Shown here: positions 43,702-52,177 of the stretch, piece after piece
How positions within the stretch are numbered: the stretch's first letter is position 1
How the letters are laid out: every line of letters starts with the position of its first letter
Assembly: GCF_963517015.1 (NCBI RefSeq)
Contig: NZ_CAUQDV010000001.1
Coordinates: 620,001 to 684,000 of the forward strand
Length of the DNA stretch: 64,000 nt
Source: an uncultured Devosia sp.
GTDB lineage: Bacteria > Pseudomonadota > Alphaproteobacteria > Rhizobiales > Devosiaceae
Direction: 5' to 3'
Program-made: the position numbers and the translations under genes
The notes under the pieces: model-generated
Seen by the model: only the letters and a program-made list of their open reading frames with translations
Database searches by the model: none
What the model was told of the DNA's origin: nothing

Positions 43702-44451
43702 CTAACCTATGCCTTGTCCGCTTTCATTCAACCCCGGCGTGCCATGGGTGGCATGCGCCGCTTCGATGCGGTCCGCAACCAGGCGCTCCAGCTTCCAGAG
43801 ATAGCTGTCGTGAATGCCGAGGTTTTCCAGCTGTTCGACGGTAGCGCGCAGATATTCGGCCATCGAGCCGCGGAAGCCGCAGGCGCGGGCCAGCACATCG
43901 GCGGTGGCCTCGGGGCTGAGCCCGCCGACATAGCGGCTGCTCTTGCGGTTCATGGTAAAGGTCAGCGCCCAGACGGGACCTTCGGTTGTTCGAACCTTGA
44001 TCCAGCGGGCGGGAAATGCGGTGGGGACCATGCTCATCTCCCGGCGGATCAGGGTATCGAGCTGGTTGCGCACAGTATCCTGCGCCAGGCGATGCACCAC
44101 GCCGCGGCACTGGCCGCCGCGGTCGATGGCCATCATCAGGCCGGGTGTGTCGCGGCTTCCGCGAAAGCGATAATCCCAGCCCAGGGTGAAGGAGCGATGC
44201 CAGCCGGCGGCAACGCCCACGCGCTGCTCGACGAATTGATAGGCAGGATTCCAGATCAGCGAGCCCGAGGCGAAGACCCAGAAGTCGTCGGGCGTCGGCG
44301 CTGTTGCGAGAATGCGCTCGATCTCGGCGGCATAGTCCGCGTCATCGGCCGGGCGATAGCCTTCGATCAGCACCGGGCCTGGATCGGCAATGTCGCGATG
44401 AACAAGCGCGACATGCTGGAGGGTCAGGCGGGCCGTGCGGGACGCGGTCAT
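43702..44451 (-). CDS. ChaC-like gamma-glutamylcyclotransferase, tandem copy B (variant loop)
   Basis: 249 residues, clearly paralogous to the gene at 42950 (shared AAGWHRSFTLGWDYRFRGS and RWIKV blocks). The substrate loop reads FASGSLIWNPAYQF: the Tyr of the family's YGSL motif is Ser here. The probable catalytic Glu is retained in LIRREMSMVPT. It starts 46 bp after argH on the same strand. The change may alter substrate or reduce activity. Confidence 0.86.
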   Translation of the reverse strand: MTASRTARLTLQHVALVHRDIADPGPVLIEGYRPADDADYAAEIERILATAPTPDDFWVFASGSLIWNPAYQFVEQRVGVAAGWHRSFTLGWDYRFRGSRDTPGLMMAIDRGGQCRGVVHRLAQDTVRNQLDTLIRREMSMVPTAFPARWIKVRTTEGPVWALTFTMNRKSSRYVGGLSPEATADVLARACGFRGSMAEYLRATVEQLENLGIHDSYLWKLERLVADRIEAAHATHGTPGLNESGQGIG

Positions 44452-44497
44452 GATGCCACCTCGGATCAGACGCGTCCCGACCGGCCGGGACGGTGCC

Positions 44498-45946
44498 TTA
44501 TTCTACGCCGCCGTCGCCGTGGCCGCCATGCTTCTTCTTGCCGAGCGGACGCGGCTCGTGTGGCTGACCAGTCAGTTCGGTCTTCCAGCGCGCAGCCTGG
44601 GTCAGCACATTGGCCGGCGCCGTGCCGCCATAGGATTTGCGGGCGGCGACGGAAGCTTCGACCGTCAGCACCTTGTGCACGCGACTGTCGATGCGTTCAT
44701 CAACGGTCTTGAAATCCTCGATGGTCAGGCCTTCGAGGCCGCAGTTCTTGGATTCTGCGAGCGCCACGATCTGGCCGGTGATGTGGTGGGCGTCGCGGAA
44801 GGGAATGTTGAGCTCGCGCACCAGCCAGTCGGCAATGTCAGTGGCCGTCGAGAAGCCGGCCGCCGCCGAAACGCGCATGCGCTCGTGATTGGCCTTCATG
44901 TCACCGACCATGCCGGTCATGGCTGCCAGCGAGAGCGACAGCGAGTCCAGTGCGTCGAAGGCGACTTCCTTGTCTTCCTGCATGTCCTTGGAATAGGCGA
45001 GCGGCAGGCCCTTCATCACAACCAGCAGCGCGGTCAGGGCACCCAGGATGCGGCCGATCTTGGCGCGGACCAGTTCGGCCGCGTCGGGATTGCGCTTCTG
45101 CGGCATGATCGAGCTGCCAGTGGTGAACTTGTCGCTGAGACGGACAAAGCCGAACTGGGCGGACGACCAGATCACCATTTCCTCGGCAAAACGGGAAAGA
45201 TGCATGGCGCAGATCGAGGCCGCGGCCAGTGTCTCGAGGATGAAGTCGCGGTCGGACACGGCATCGAGCGAATTGGCGGTGGGACGATCAAAGCCCAGCT
45301 TTTCGGCCGTCATGTGCCGATCGATCGGATAGGGCGTGCCGGCGAGGGCAGCCGAGCCGAGCGGGCTTTCGTTGAGACGCTTGCGCGCATCGAGCAGCCG
45401 ACCGGCATCGCGACCGAGCATTTCGACATAGGCGAGCAGGTGATGGCCAAGGGTCACCGGCTGGGCGCTCTGGAGATGGGTGAAGCCGGGCATGATGGTC
45501 TCGGCTTCTTGCTCGGCCTTGTTGACCAGCGCCAGCTGAAGCGTCGTCACCTGGATTACTAGCGTATCGATGGTGTCACGGACATAGAGCTTGAAGTCGG
45601 TGGCAACCTGGTCGTTGCGCGAGCGCGCCGTGTGCAGACGTCCGGCGGCATCGCCGATCTTTTCGCGCAGCCGCGATTCGACATTCATGTGAATGTCTTC
45701 GAGCGCCCGCGAGAACGTGAAACTGCCGCTCTCGATTTCGGCCAGCACCTCGTTTAGACCGGCAATGATGGCGTCGCGATCTTCCTGCGTCAGAATGCCC
45801 GTCTCGGCGAGCATTGTGGCATGGGCGATCGATCCGGCAATATCCTGGCGGAACAGGCGCTGATCGAAGCCGATCGAGGCGTTGATTTCTTCCATGATGG
45901 CGTCGGGGCCGGTGGCAAACCGTCCGCCCCACATCTTGTTGCTCAT
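44498..45946 (-). CDS. argH: Argininosuccinate lyase
   Basis: 482 residues. It releases arginine and fumarate from argininosuccinate. The opening MSNKMWGGRFATGP, HTARSRNDQVATDF, TPYPIDRHMTA and the superfamily signature GSSIMPQKRNPDAAEL are present. After the normal end near residue 465 there is a charged tail with KKKHGGHGDGGVE. It starts 14 bp from the divergent TlpA gene and heads the argH-ChaC-ChaC-lysA run. Confidence 0.96.
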   Translation of the reverse strand: MSNKMWGGRFATGPDAIMEEINASIGFDQRLFRQDIAGSIAHATMLAETGILTQEDRDAIIAGLNEVLAEIESGSFTFSRALEDIHMNVESRLREKIGDAAGRLHTARSRNDQVATDFKLYVRDTIDTLVIQVTTLQLALVNKAEQEAETIMPGFTHLQSAQPVTLGHHLLAYVEMLGRDAGRLLDARKRLNESPLGSAALAGTPYPIDRHMTAEKLGFDRPTANSLDAVSDRDFILETLAAASICAMHLSRFAEEMVIWSSAQFGFVRLSDKFTTGSSIMPQKRNPDAAELVRAKIGRILGALTALLVVMKGLPLAYSKDMQEDKEVAFDALDSLSLSLAAMTGMVGDMKANHERMRVSAAAGFSTATDIADWLVRELNIPFRDAHHITGQIVALAESKNCGLEGLTIEDFKTVDERIDSRVHKVLTVEASVAARKSYGGTAPANVLTQAARWKTELTGQPHEPRPLGKKKHGGHGDGGVE

Positions 45947-45960
45947 TTCCGGAGACCTCT

Positions 45961-46623
45961 ATGACCGATATGCAAGCGCCCCGCCCCGGAGCAACCAGCC
46001 GGGTCCGGCTGTGGATCATCCTGGGCTTGGTGGGATTGGCGCTAGCTATAGCGGCGTGGGTCTATCTGGGCAATGGCGCGCAGGCACGCGAATGTCCGGT
46101 GCAGGACGATGCGGCGGCGGCAATCGATGCGGCGGCCGTTGGTGAACTTGCTGCACTCAACGGCACGGGCGAGGGACGCGGCTATGCGACCATGGGCTTC
46201 AAGGATGCTACTGGCGCCGACATGACGATAGCCGATTTCAAGGGCAAGGCCCTGCTGGTCAATTTCTGGGCCAGCTGGTGCGTGCCGTGCCGCGAGGAAA
46301 TGCCGGCGCTCGATGCGCTTGCCACAAAGTACAATTCCGATGCCTTCATGGTTCTGCCGATCAATCTCGACATCGGCGCCAATGGCCTGGAAAAGGCGCA
46401 GGGCTTCCTCGACGAAAACCAGTTCGCCAATCTGCCTCTCTATGCCGACAATACGTTTGCGGCCTTCGAGCGTCTCAAGCAGCAGGCCGTGGCCGTGGGC
46501 CTGCCAGCGACCCTGGTGCTGGACGAAAATGGGTGCGAGCTGGGCGTGCTGCAGGGTCCGGCGGAATGGAACACGCCGGACGGCGAAAAGGTGATCGAAG
46601 CGCTGATCGGGCTCGGGGCCTAG
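45961..46623 (+). CDS. TlpA-like thiol:disulfide oxidoreductase
   Basis: 220 residues. A single N-terminal membrane anchor (LWIILGLVGLALAIAAWVYL) places a thioredoxin-fold domain in the periplasm. The active site is FWASWCVPCREEMPALD, with cis-Pro in VGLPATLVLDENG and a second Cys in NGCELG. TlpA-type proteins reduce periplasmic disulfides, for example in cytochrome oxidase copper insertion. The stop shares CTAG with the convergent small gene. Confidence 0.93.
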   Translation: MTDMQAPRPGATSRVRLWIILGLVGLALAIAAWVYLGNGAQARECPVQDDAAAAIDAAAVGELAALNGTGEGRGYATMGFKDATGADMTIADFKGKALLVNFWASWCVPCREEMPALDALATKYNSDAFMVLPINLDIGANGLEKAQGFLDENQFANLPLYADNTFAAFERLKQQAVAVGLPATLVLDENGCELGVLQGPAEWNTPDGEKVIEALIGLGA

Positions 46624-46841
46624 ATCAAGCGGTCCACGTCATGCCCGCTCGAAATGATTGGGCGTGGTGCGTCACCATCCGGATTGTTGCCCGCAGCGGC
46701 GGCCTGTTCATTGTCCTGAGCGATGCGCAGCGCGCCTTGCAATTCGGCGACCTTGCCAAGCGAAGCCGCCATGGTGGCGCCTTCGCGATCGGCGATGCGG
46801 TTGATCATCACTGAGGGCGGAATGCCAAGTGCATTGCCCAT
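46620..46841 (-). CDS. 73-residue protein downstream of a YjfB-like gene
   Basis: The product begins MGNALGIPPSVMINRIADRE and ends HDVDRLI, is helical and polar in the middle and has no membrane segment. I do not recognise it. It starts 5 bp after the YjfB-like gene on the same strand, so it is probably co-translated, and may share a motility-related role. The start at 46841 is favoured by this coupling. Confidence 0.62.
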   Translation of the reverse strand: MGNALGIPPSVMINRIADREGATMAASLGKVAELQGALRIAQDNEQAAAAGNNPDGDAPRPIISSGHDVDRLI

Positions 46842-46846
46842 GACAT

Positions 46847-47029
46847 CTACGCCTGCTTGTTGACCTGAAGTCCCTGGCCTGGAGGGGCCGGGGGCATGGC
46901 CGACTGCAGCATATCGACCAGCAGCTGGCTTTGCAGATCGTGATTTTTCTTGAAGACGGCAATCTGGGTGCTGTTCTGCACCTTGGCCGAGTTCATCGCC
47001 ATGACCTGCATGGAGAGATCGGTATTCAT
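46847..47029 (-). CDS. YjfB-like putative motility protein
   Basis: 60 residues. The pattern LSMQVMAMNSAKVQNSTQIA followed by VFKKNHDLQSQLLVDMLQSA resembles the YjfB family (putative motility protein). A very strong ribosome-binding site (AAGGAGG) lies seven bases before the ATG at 47029. YjfB proteins often sit among motility genes; here none are adjacent, though two chemoreceptors lie at the start of the window. Confidence 0.72.
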   Translation of the reverse strand: MNTDLSMQVMAMNSAKVQNSTQIAVFKKNHDLQSQLLVDMLQSAMPPAPPGQGLQVNKQA

Positions 47030-47158
47030 GACGGACCTCCTTCTGATAGTCCGCCTGCAACACTAAGTGCGGGATGTAAACAAAACCTTCGGCTGGCCTG
47101 TCTATTCGATGAAAATTGCAACTTAAGCGAAGGGGCGGAGGTGTCGAAACCGCGCACC

Positions 47159-47755
47159 CTAGTCGGGCTTTTTCACGTCACCGTAGTTGCCCGGCACCCA
47201 GAGGACATCCCTCGTGCCATTGCCATTGGCCACGCGGGCCAGCACAAACAGCAGATCCGACAGCCGGTTGAGGTAGCGAATGGCTTCCGGGCTGGTGTCC
47301 GGCTCGATCGAGGCCAGTTCCACCGTGATGCGCTCGGCACGCCGGGTCACGGTGCGCGCCAGGTGCAGCGCCGCCGACAGAGGCGTGCCGCCGGGCAGGA
47401 TGAAGCTGGTCAGCGGCTCGACATCGGCGTTGAAGTGATCGATCTGTTTTTCGATGAAATCGGTCTGGATCGGGCGCACGCGGAGGCTTGGATAGGGCGC
47501 ATCCGGCGTGTCTGCGCCGGGCGTGGCTAGGTCAGAGCCGACGTCGAACAGGTCGTTCTGGATCCGGCTCAGCACCTTATCGACCTTGGGCATGGAGGTT
47601 GTGTAAAGCCGGGCCTGGCCGACAAAGGCATTGGCCTCTTCCACCGTACCATAGGCATCGACGCGCAGGTCGTGCTTGGGGCGGCGCGGACCGCGCACCA
47701 GGCCGGTCGTGCCGTCATCGCCGGTGCGGGTATAAATCTTGTTGATCTTGACCAT
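47159..47755 (-). CDS. pduO: Cob(I)alamin adenosyltransferase, PduO type
   Basis: 198 residues. It forms adenosylcobalamin from cob(I)alamin and ATP. The N-terminal ATP-binding motif is KIYTRTGDDGTTGL, followed by VDAYGTVEEANAFVGQAR, QNDLFDVGSDLATP, ARTVTRRAERITVEL and LNRLSDLLFVLAR. The ATG at 47755 follows the HIG1-type gene by 5 bp on the same strand. Confidence 0.95.
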   Translation of the reverse strand: MVKINKIYTRTGDDGTTGLVRGPRRPKHDLRVDAYGTVEEANAFVGQARLYTTSMPKVDKVLSRIQNDLFDVGSDLATPGADTPDAPYPSLRVRPIQTDFIEKQIDHFNADVEPLTSFILPGGTPLSAALHLARTVTRRAERITVELASIEPDTSPEAIRYLNRLSDLLFVLARVANGNGTRDVLWVPGNYGDVKKPD

Positions 47756-47760
47756 GACGC

Positions 47761-47961
47761 CTAGCCGCGGTTGCCGCCGAAGAAGAACAGCGCTGCCATC
47801 AGCAGAAAGAGCGCAATGGCCTGGCCAATGACGCGCAGGCGCATCAGGCGCTGGCTGGTATTGCCCGGGCCAGCCTTGAGCATGTTCCAAAGGCCCATGC
47901 CCAGGACCACGATGACGAAGAGCATGACAAGGGCGATGGCGATATTGAGAAGCGTCTGCAT
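47761..47961 (-). CDS. Small HIG1-domain-like twin transmembrane protein
   Basis: 66 residues with two transmembrane helices (LLNIAIALVMLFVIVVLGMG and IALFLLMAALFFFGG). The loop QRLMRLRVIGQ fits the HIG1 motif Q-x3-R-x-R-x3-Q exactly. HIG1 proteins associate with respiratory supercomplexes in mitochondria; bacterial relatives are uncharacterised. It is likely co-transcribed with the cobalamin adenosyltransferase and lies 6 bp after the LysR gene. Confidence 0.85.
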   Translation of the reverse strand: MQTLLNIAIALVMLFVIVVLGMGLWNMLKAGPGNTSQRLMRLRVIGQAIALFLLMAALFFFGGNRG

Positions 47962-47967
47962 GAAGTC

Positions 47968-48870
47968 CTACCGGGTGGGCGTGCCGTTGATATAGGCGAT
48001 GAGGCCCTCGGCAAGCGCGTCATAAATGGCACGAATCCGGTGCGAGGTGAACAATTCCCTGTGCGTGGTCAACCAGATCGGCAGCGGCGGTATGTCGAGC
48101 TCGATCGGGATCAGGACCATGCCAGGGGTCTGCTGCACCAGGTTTTTCTGGGCAAAGCCGATGCCCAGTCCGGCCTTGGTCAGTTCCCAGAGATGGGGCT
48201 GATCGTCGGAGCGCAGCACGAAACTGTCACGCGTCAGCGTGACCCCCAGTGTGCGGGCATGGGCCTGGATGGCCTCTGATCGGTCAAACCCGATGAGGTC
48301 ATGTTGCCAGAGCTCGTCCATGCTGCGGGGACGGCCACGGCGAGCGAGATAGCTTTCATGGGCCGCGGGATAGAGCGGAATGTCGCCCAGATGCCGCGTG
48401 ATCAGTTCGAGCTGGGTGGGCCGGAACATGCGCAGGGCAATATCGGCCTCGCGCATCAGGAGGTTCTCGGCCGAGTCGGATGGGATGATTTCGAGCGCGA
48501 TGCGCGGATACAACTGGCGGATTCCCAGCAGGATTTTCGGCAAGACATAATTGGAGATCATCGCGCTGGCGGTGATACGCACCGTGCCGCCGGTCTCGTC
48601 CTGCGCGCCATCGGCCAGTATGGCGGCTTCGGCCAGCGCCGATTGCGCCTGCCCCACCGGCTCGTAGAGGCGGATGGCGATGGCGGTTGGACGCAGGCCA
48701 GTCAGGCTGCGGTCAAAGAGCGAGAGGCCGAGATCGGCTTCCAGCGTTTCCACATGCCGGCCAACCGTAGGCTGGCTGATGCCAAGGCCGCGCGCCGCCG
48801 CCGAGAGCGAGCCGTGCTTGATCACTGCAGCAAAACTGCGCCACAGCGCCCAATCCGGCTCCCTATTCAT
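47968..48870 (-). CDS. LysR-family transcriptional regulator
   Basis: 300 residues. The N-terminal winged helix-turn-helix (WRSFAAVIKHGSLSAAARGL, then GISQPTVGRHVETLEADLGL) is followed by a periplasmic-binding-like effector domain (about 90-290). It is divergent from an NAD(P)-dependent epimerase/reductase gene 87 bp away, the usual LysR arrangement, so it probably controls that gene and itself. The inducer is unknown. Confidence 0.95.
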   Translation of the reverse strand: MNREPDWALWRSFAAVIKHGSLSAAARGLGISQPTVGRHVETLEADLGLSLFDRSLTGLRPTAIAIRLYEPVGQAQSALAEAAILADGAQDETGGTVRITASAMISNYVLPKILLGIRQLYPRIALEIIPSDSAENLLMREADIALRMFRPTQLELITRHLGDIPLYPAAHESYLARRGRPRSMDELWQHDLIGFDRSEAIQAHARTLGVTLTRDSFVLRSDDQPHLWELTKAGLGIGFAQKNLVQQTPGMVLIPIELDIPPLPIWLTTHRELFTSHRIRAIYDALAEGLIAYINGTPTR

Positions 48871-48957
48871 GATTGAATGTCACACCATCGAAATCTGCCA
48901 ATTCGAATACGATATTGCATCGGGCATGGTCCTGTCATCAGCAGATGAGGAAGCATC

Positions 48958-49905
48958 ATGACCAAGGGAAATGTCACCGTTCTGGGAAGCAATGGCCATA
49001 TCGGCAATGCCGCGATGCGCGCCTTTGCCGAAGCCGGCTGGACCGTCACCGGTCTTGCCCGCGCCAATCGCAAACCCGTACCGAATACCAAGGTGATCAT
49101 CGGCGACGCCAATGACCTCGAAACGGTCCGGGCAGCGACCGCTGATGCCGATGTGGTCGTCCATGCGCTGCACCTGCCCTATGATAAATGGGGCAATGGC
49201 GCCTCGGAGGCGCAGTTGCAGGTGGTGCTCGACGCCATCAAGGGCCACGGCAAGACGCTGCTCTTTCCCGGTACCATCTACAATTATCGTGCGACGGATC
49301 GCACGGTTGCTCCCGGCCTGCGTCAGTCGGGCGAGCAGCCACGCGGCGAAATCCGCATCCGGCTCGAACAGATGCTGCGCAAGGGCGCCGAGGCTGGCGA
49401 CTTCCAGGCGATCATCCTGCGAGCTGGCGATTTCTACGGGCCGGGCAATCGCGGCGAGTGGTTCGAATCGGCCATGCTGATGGATCACGCCAAGGGCAAG
49501 CTCCATCATCTGGGCGATCTGGAAACCCGCCACAGCTGGGCCTATCTGCCCGATCTTGGTCGCGGCTTCGTTCGCCTGGCCGAAGTGCGCGACACGCTGG
49601 GCAGTTTGGAGAATTTCCACTTTGCCGGCCACTGGGTGTCGCATGGCCAGATGATACAGGCGATCCAGGCTGCGACTGGCAAGCCGCTCAAGGTTTCGCC
49701 GCAGGCCTGGTGGGCCATCAAGGCCATTGGCCTGTTCAACCCGATGATGCGCGATATCTATCGCATGCGCTATCTGTGGCAGAACGAGATGGAATTGGTC
49801 GATCCGCGTTTCGATGCCCTGGTCGGTCCCGGTTTCACCACGCCATTCGATGAGGCTGTCGCCGTGACGGTCGAAGAATTGCTGGGTAGCCGCAAGGCGG
49901 CCTAA
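48958..49905 (+). CDS. NAD(P)-dependent epimerase/dehydratase family protein
   Basis: 315-residue extended/atypical SDR. The Rossmann motif GSNGHIGNAAMRAFAEAGW is at the N-terminus. LLFPGTIYNYRATDRTV takes the place of the usual YxxxK region, and HSWAYLPDLGRGFVRLAEV is a typical atypical-SDR segment. The substrate is unknown. GAGGAAG precedes the ATG. It is probably controlled by the divergent LysR regulator. The stop shares CTAA with the convergent gluQRS stop. Confidence 0.9.
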   Translation: MTKGNVTVLGSNGHIGNAAMRAFAEAGWTVTGLARANRKPVPNTKVIIGDANDLETVRAATADADVVVHALHLPYDKWGNGASEAQLQVVLDAIKGHGKTLLFPGTIYNYRATDRTVAPGLRQSGEQPRGEIRIRLEQMLRKGAEAGDFQAIILRAGDFYGPGNRGEWFESAMLMDHAKGKLHHLGDLETRHSWAYLPDLGRGFVRLAEVRDTLGSLENFHFAGHWVSHGQMIQAIQAATGKPLKVSPQAWWAIKAIGLFNPMMRDIYRMRYLWQNEMELVDPRFDALVGPGFTTPFDEAVAVTVEELLGSRKAA

Positions 49906-50759
49906 AGCCCCACGGCGCGCCGGACATCGTCCGGCGTCCAGCCCTTTTCGCGCAGGTCGGCAAGGCTTTCCGAACTGCGCGACTTGGCCAGCTTCTTGCC
50001 ACTGTCGTCGAGAATGAGGCGGTGGAAATTGTAGATCGGCGAGGGCAGGCCGAGCAGCATCTGCAGCAAAGCATGAATATCGGTCGCGGCTTCCATGTCG
50101 CGCCCGCGCGTCACATGGGTAATGCCCTGCGCTGCGTCATCGACCACGACGCTGAGGTGATAGCTGGTCGGCATGCCCTTGCGCTGCAGCACGACATCGC
50201 CCCAGCGTTCCGGCCGCGCATGCCGGATTTGGGGGCGGTCGCTGACCAGCGGGCCAACCACGGAAAAAGTCAGCATGCCGACCCGCTCCATGGCCTTTTC
50301 GACCTCGAGTCGGAATTGCACTGGATCGCCGCGTTCCAGCCGATCGATCTGTTCACCCCGATCCATATGCCGACAGGTGCCCGGGTAGAGCGGCGCGCCA
50401 TCGGGATCTTTGTCCGTGGCATGAGTGGCCAGTTCGGCCCTGGTGCAGAAGCAGGGATAAAGCAGGCCCATGTCGCGCAGGTGGTTGCCCGCGGTGGCGT
50501 AGGCGTCGAGCCGATCTGACTGCTGCATCACTGGCTCGGGCCAATCGAGGCCGAGCCATTGGAGATCGTTGAAGATTGCCGTGACGAATTCGGGTTTACT
50601 GCGTTCGGCATCGATGTCTTCGATGCGCAGAAGTGCCGTGCCACCCAGGAGCCGTGCAGCGCCCCAGGTATACAGCGCCGAATAGGCATGGCCGAGATGC
50701 AGCGGCCCATTGGGGCTGGGCGCAAAGCGAAGGAGCGGTTTTGACGTTTTCTGTACCAC
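49902..50759 (-). CDS. gluQRS: Glutamyl-Q tRNA(Asp) synthetase
   Basis: 285 residues. It attaches glutamate to queuosine in tRNA(Asp). It is a truncated class I synthetase without an anticodon-binding domain: HIGH-like FAPSPNGPLHLGHAYSAL, zinc-binding CFC plus Y and C in PLYPGTCRHMD, and a KMSKS-like KKLAKSRSS near the end. The GTG start at 50759 leaves only 13 bp to the divergent alkA-like gene. Confidence 0.94.
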   Translation of the reverse strand: MVQKTSKPLLRFAPSPNGPLHLGHAYSALYTWGAARLLGGTALLRIEDIDAERSKPEFVTAIFNDLQWLGLDWPEPVMQQSDRLDAYATAGNHLRDMGLLYPCFCTRAELATHATDKDPDGAPLYPGTCRHMDRGEQIDRLERGDPVQFRLEVEKAMERVGMLTFSVVGPLVSDRPQIRHARPERWGDVVLQRKGMPTSYHLSVVVDDAAQGITHVTRGRDMEAATDIHALLQMLLGLPSPIYNFHRLILDDSGKKLAKSRSSESLADLREKGWTPDDVRRAVGL

Positions 50760-50772
50760 GCGGGTCTTCTAC

Positions 50773-51432
50773 ATGACCCCGATCCTGCCGTCACCGCGTC
50801 TCGATACGGCGGCGCTTGTGGCCGAACATATCGATATCCTCGTCAGCATCGATCCACGCCTCGCTTCCGTGCGCGACTTCGCCGGACCCGTGCAGCCGCG
50901 CATCAACCCGCCGGGTTTCCCAGGCATTGCCAAGGTCATCACCGGCCAGCAATTGTCCGTCGCCAGCGCCGCGGCGATCTGGAGCCGGTTCGAACAATTG
51001 CCTGGCGCGCTCGATCCGGTGATCTATCTGTCGCTGAGCGAAGAAGCCGTCCGCGCCACCGGCTTTTCGCGCGGCAAGTTTCTCACCGTGCGCGTGATCG
51101 CCGAAGCGATGGCTGCCGGCATGCTGGACTTCGCCCATCTCGAAACCCTTAGTGCGGAAGACGCGGTACGCTACCTTGTCGCCCACAAGGGCATCGGGCC
51201 ATGGACGGCCGAGGTCTATCTCATGTTCTGTGCCCAGCATCCCGACGTGTTTCCGGCCGGCGACCTGGCGCTGCTCAAGGCGGTGCAGCACGGGCTCGGG
51301 CTTGACGCGCGCCCGACCATCAAGGAGATGATCCATATTGCTGCCGGCTGGGCGCCGCATCGCTCGGCAGCAGCGCTGTTGTTCTGGCGCTATTTCGCCG
51401 TGATGCGCGACCGAGAAGGAATATTGCTGTGA
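50773..51432 (+). CDS. alkA: DNA-3-methyladenine glycosylase (AlkA/HhH-GPD type)
   Basis: 219 residues, the short form lacking AlkA's N-terminal domain. It removes alkylated bases from DNA. The helix-hairpin-helix LVAHKGIGPWTAEVYLMF and the catalytic Asp in FPAGDLALLKAV are present. FPGIAKVITGQQLS matches the family start. Its stop overlaps the esterase GTG (GTGA), so the two are coupled. Confidence 0.92.
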   Translation: MTPILPSPRLDTAALVAEHIDILVSIDPRLASVRDFAGPVQPRINPPGFPGIAKVITGQQLSVASAAAIWSRFEQLPGALDPVIYLSLSEEAVRATGFSRGKFLTVRVIAEAMAAGMLDFAHLETLSAEDAVRYLVAHKGIGPWTAEVYLMFCAQHPDVFPAGDLALLKAVQHGLGLDARPTIKEMIHIAAGWAPHRSAAALLFWRYFAVMRDREGILL

Positions 51433-52088
51433 CCAAGCTCTCCGGCCCCATGCTGCCGCCCAAGTCCGGCCAGCCACCGAAACAGGCCGTGGTGCTGCTG
51501 CATGGCTATGGCAGCGATGGCAATGATCTGATCGGCCTTGCACCGCATTGGCAGGACATCCTGCCCGACGCCGTGTTCATCTCGCCCAATGGCCCCGATG
51601 TGTGCCGCCAGTTTTCCGGCGGCTTTCAGTGGTTCGACATCAGCTTCGATGCCGATCGTCTCGCGCGGCGCCAGGAAGGCGTGATCAATGCGCGGCCGGT
51701 ACTCGCAGAGTTCCTCGACGATCTCTGGGCTCAAAGCGACATCGCGCCGGAGAACACCATTCTTGCCGGTTTCAGCCAGGGTGCGATGATGGCGCTTCAT
51801 ACCGGGCTGTCGCTCAACCGGCCACTCATGGGCGTGATTGCCTTCTCCGGCGCCTTCGTGCCGCCAGATGGTTTCGGTTCGGCCGCCTTCGCCAAGCCGC
51901 CGGTCTGCCTCATTCACGGCGATATGGATGAAGTGGTCGATCCCGAGAGCAGCGCCGATGCGGACGTCGCCCTGCGGCTGGCCGGTTATGACGTCAGCTA
52001 TCATGTCAGCGAGGGCGTCGGGCATGGCATTGCCCCCGATGGGCTCGATTTCGCCACGCGATTCATCACGCGCGTCTCGCAAAAATAA
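51429..52088 (+). CDS. Alpha/beta hydrolase, carboxylesterase/phospholipase family
   Basis: 219 residues with GTG start overlapping alkA. The oxyanion region is LLHGYGSDGNDLIGLAPHW, the nucleophile elbow is LAGFSQGAMMAL, the acid is Asp in HGDMDEVVDP and the His is in SEGVGHGIAP, completing the Ser-Asp-His triad of the abhydrolase_2 family. It is cytoplasmic; the natural ester is unknown. Confidence 0.93.
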   Translation: MTKLSGPMLPPKSGQPPKQAVVLLHGYGSDGNDLIGLAPHWQDILPDAVFISPNGPDVCRQFSGGFQWFDISFDADRLARRQEGVINARPVLAEFLDDLWAQSDIAPENTILAGFSQGAMMALHTGLSLNRPLMGVIAFSGAFVPPDGFGSAAFAKPPVCLIHGDMDEVVDPESSADADVALRLAGYDVSYHVSEGVGHGIAPDGLDFATRFITRVSQK

Positions 52089-52177
52089 GAGGTTAACGCC
52101 CGCTTCACAGGCCTGACATATTGGGCCTAGTATAAGAGGGCTATGGACTTACTCGATTCCCAATTCGGGAGACTCAA

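Noticed and set aside
47030..47158. Cobalamin riboswitch near the adenosyltransferase
   Set aside because: The sequence after and before the adenosyltransferase lacks a B12-box-like motif, and its upstream neighbours are packed genes with 5-6 bp gaps.
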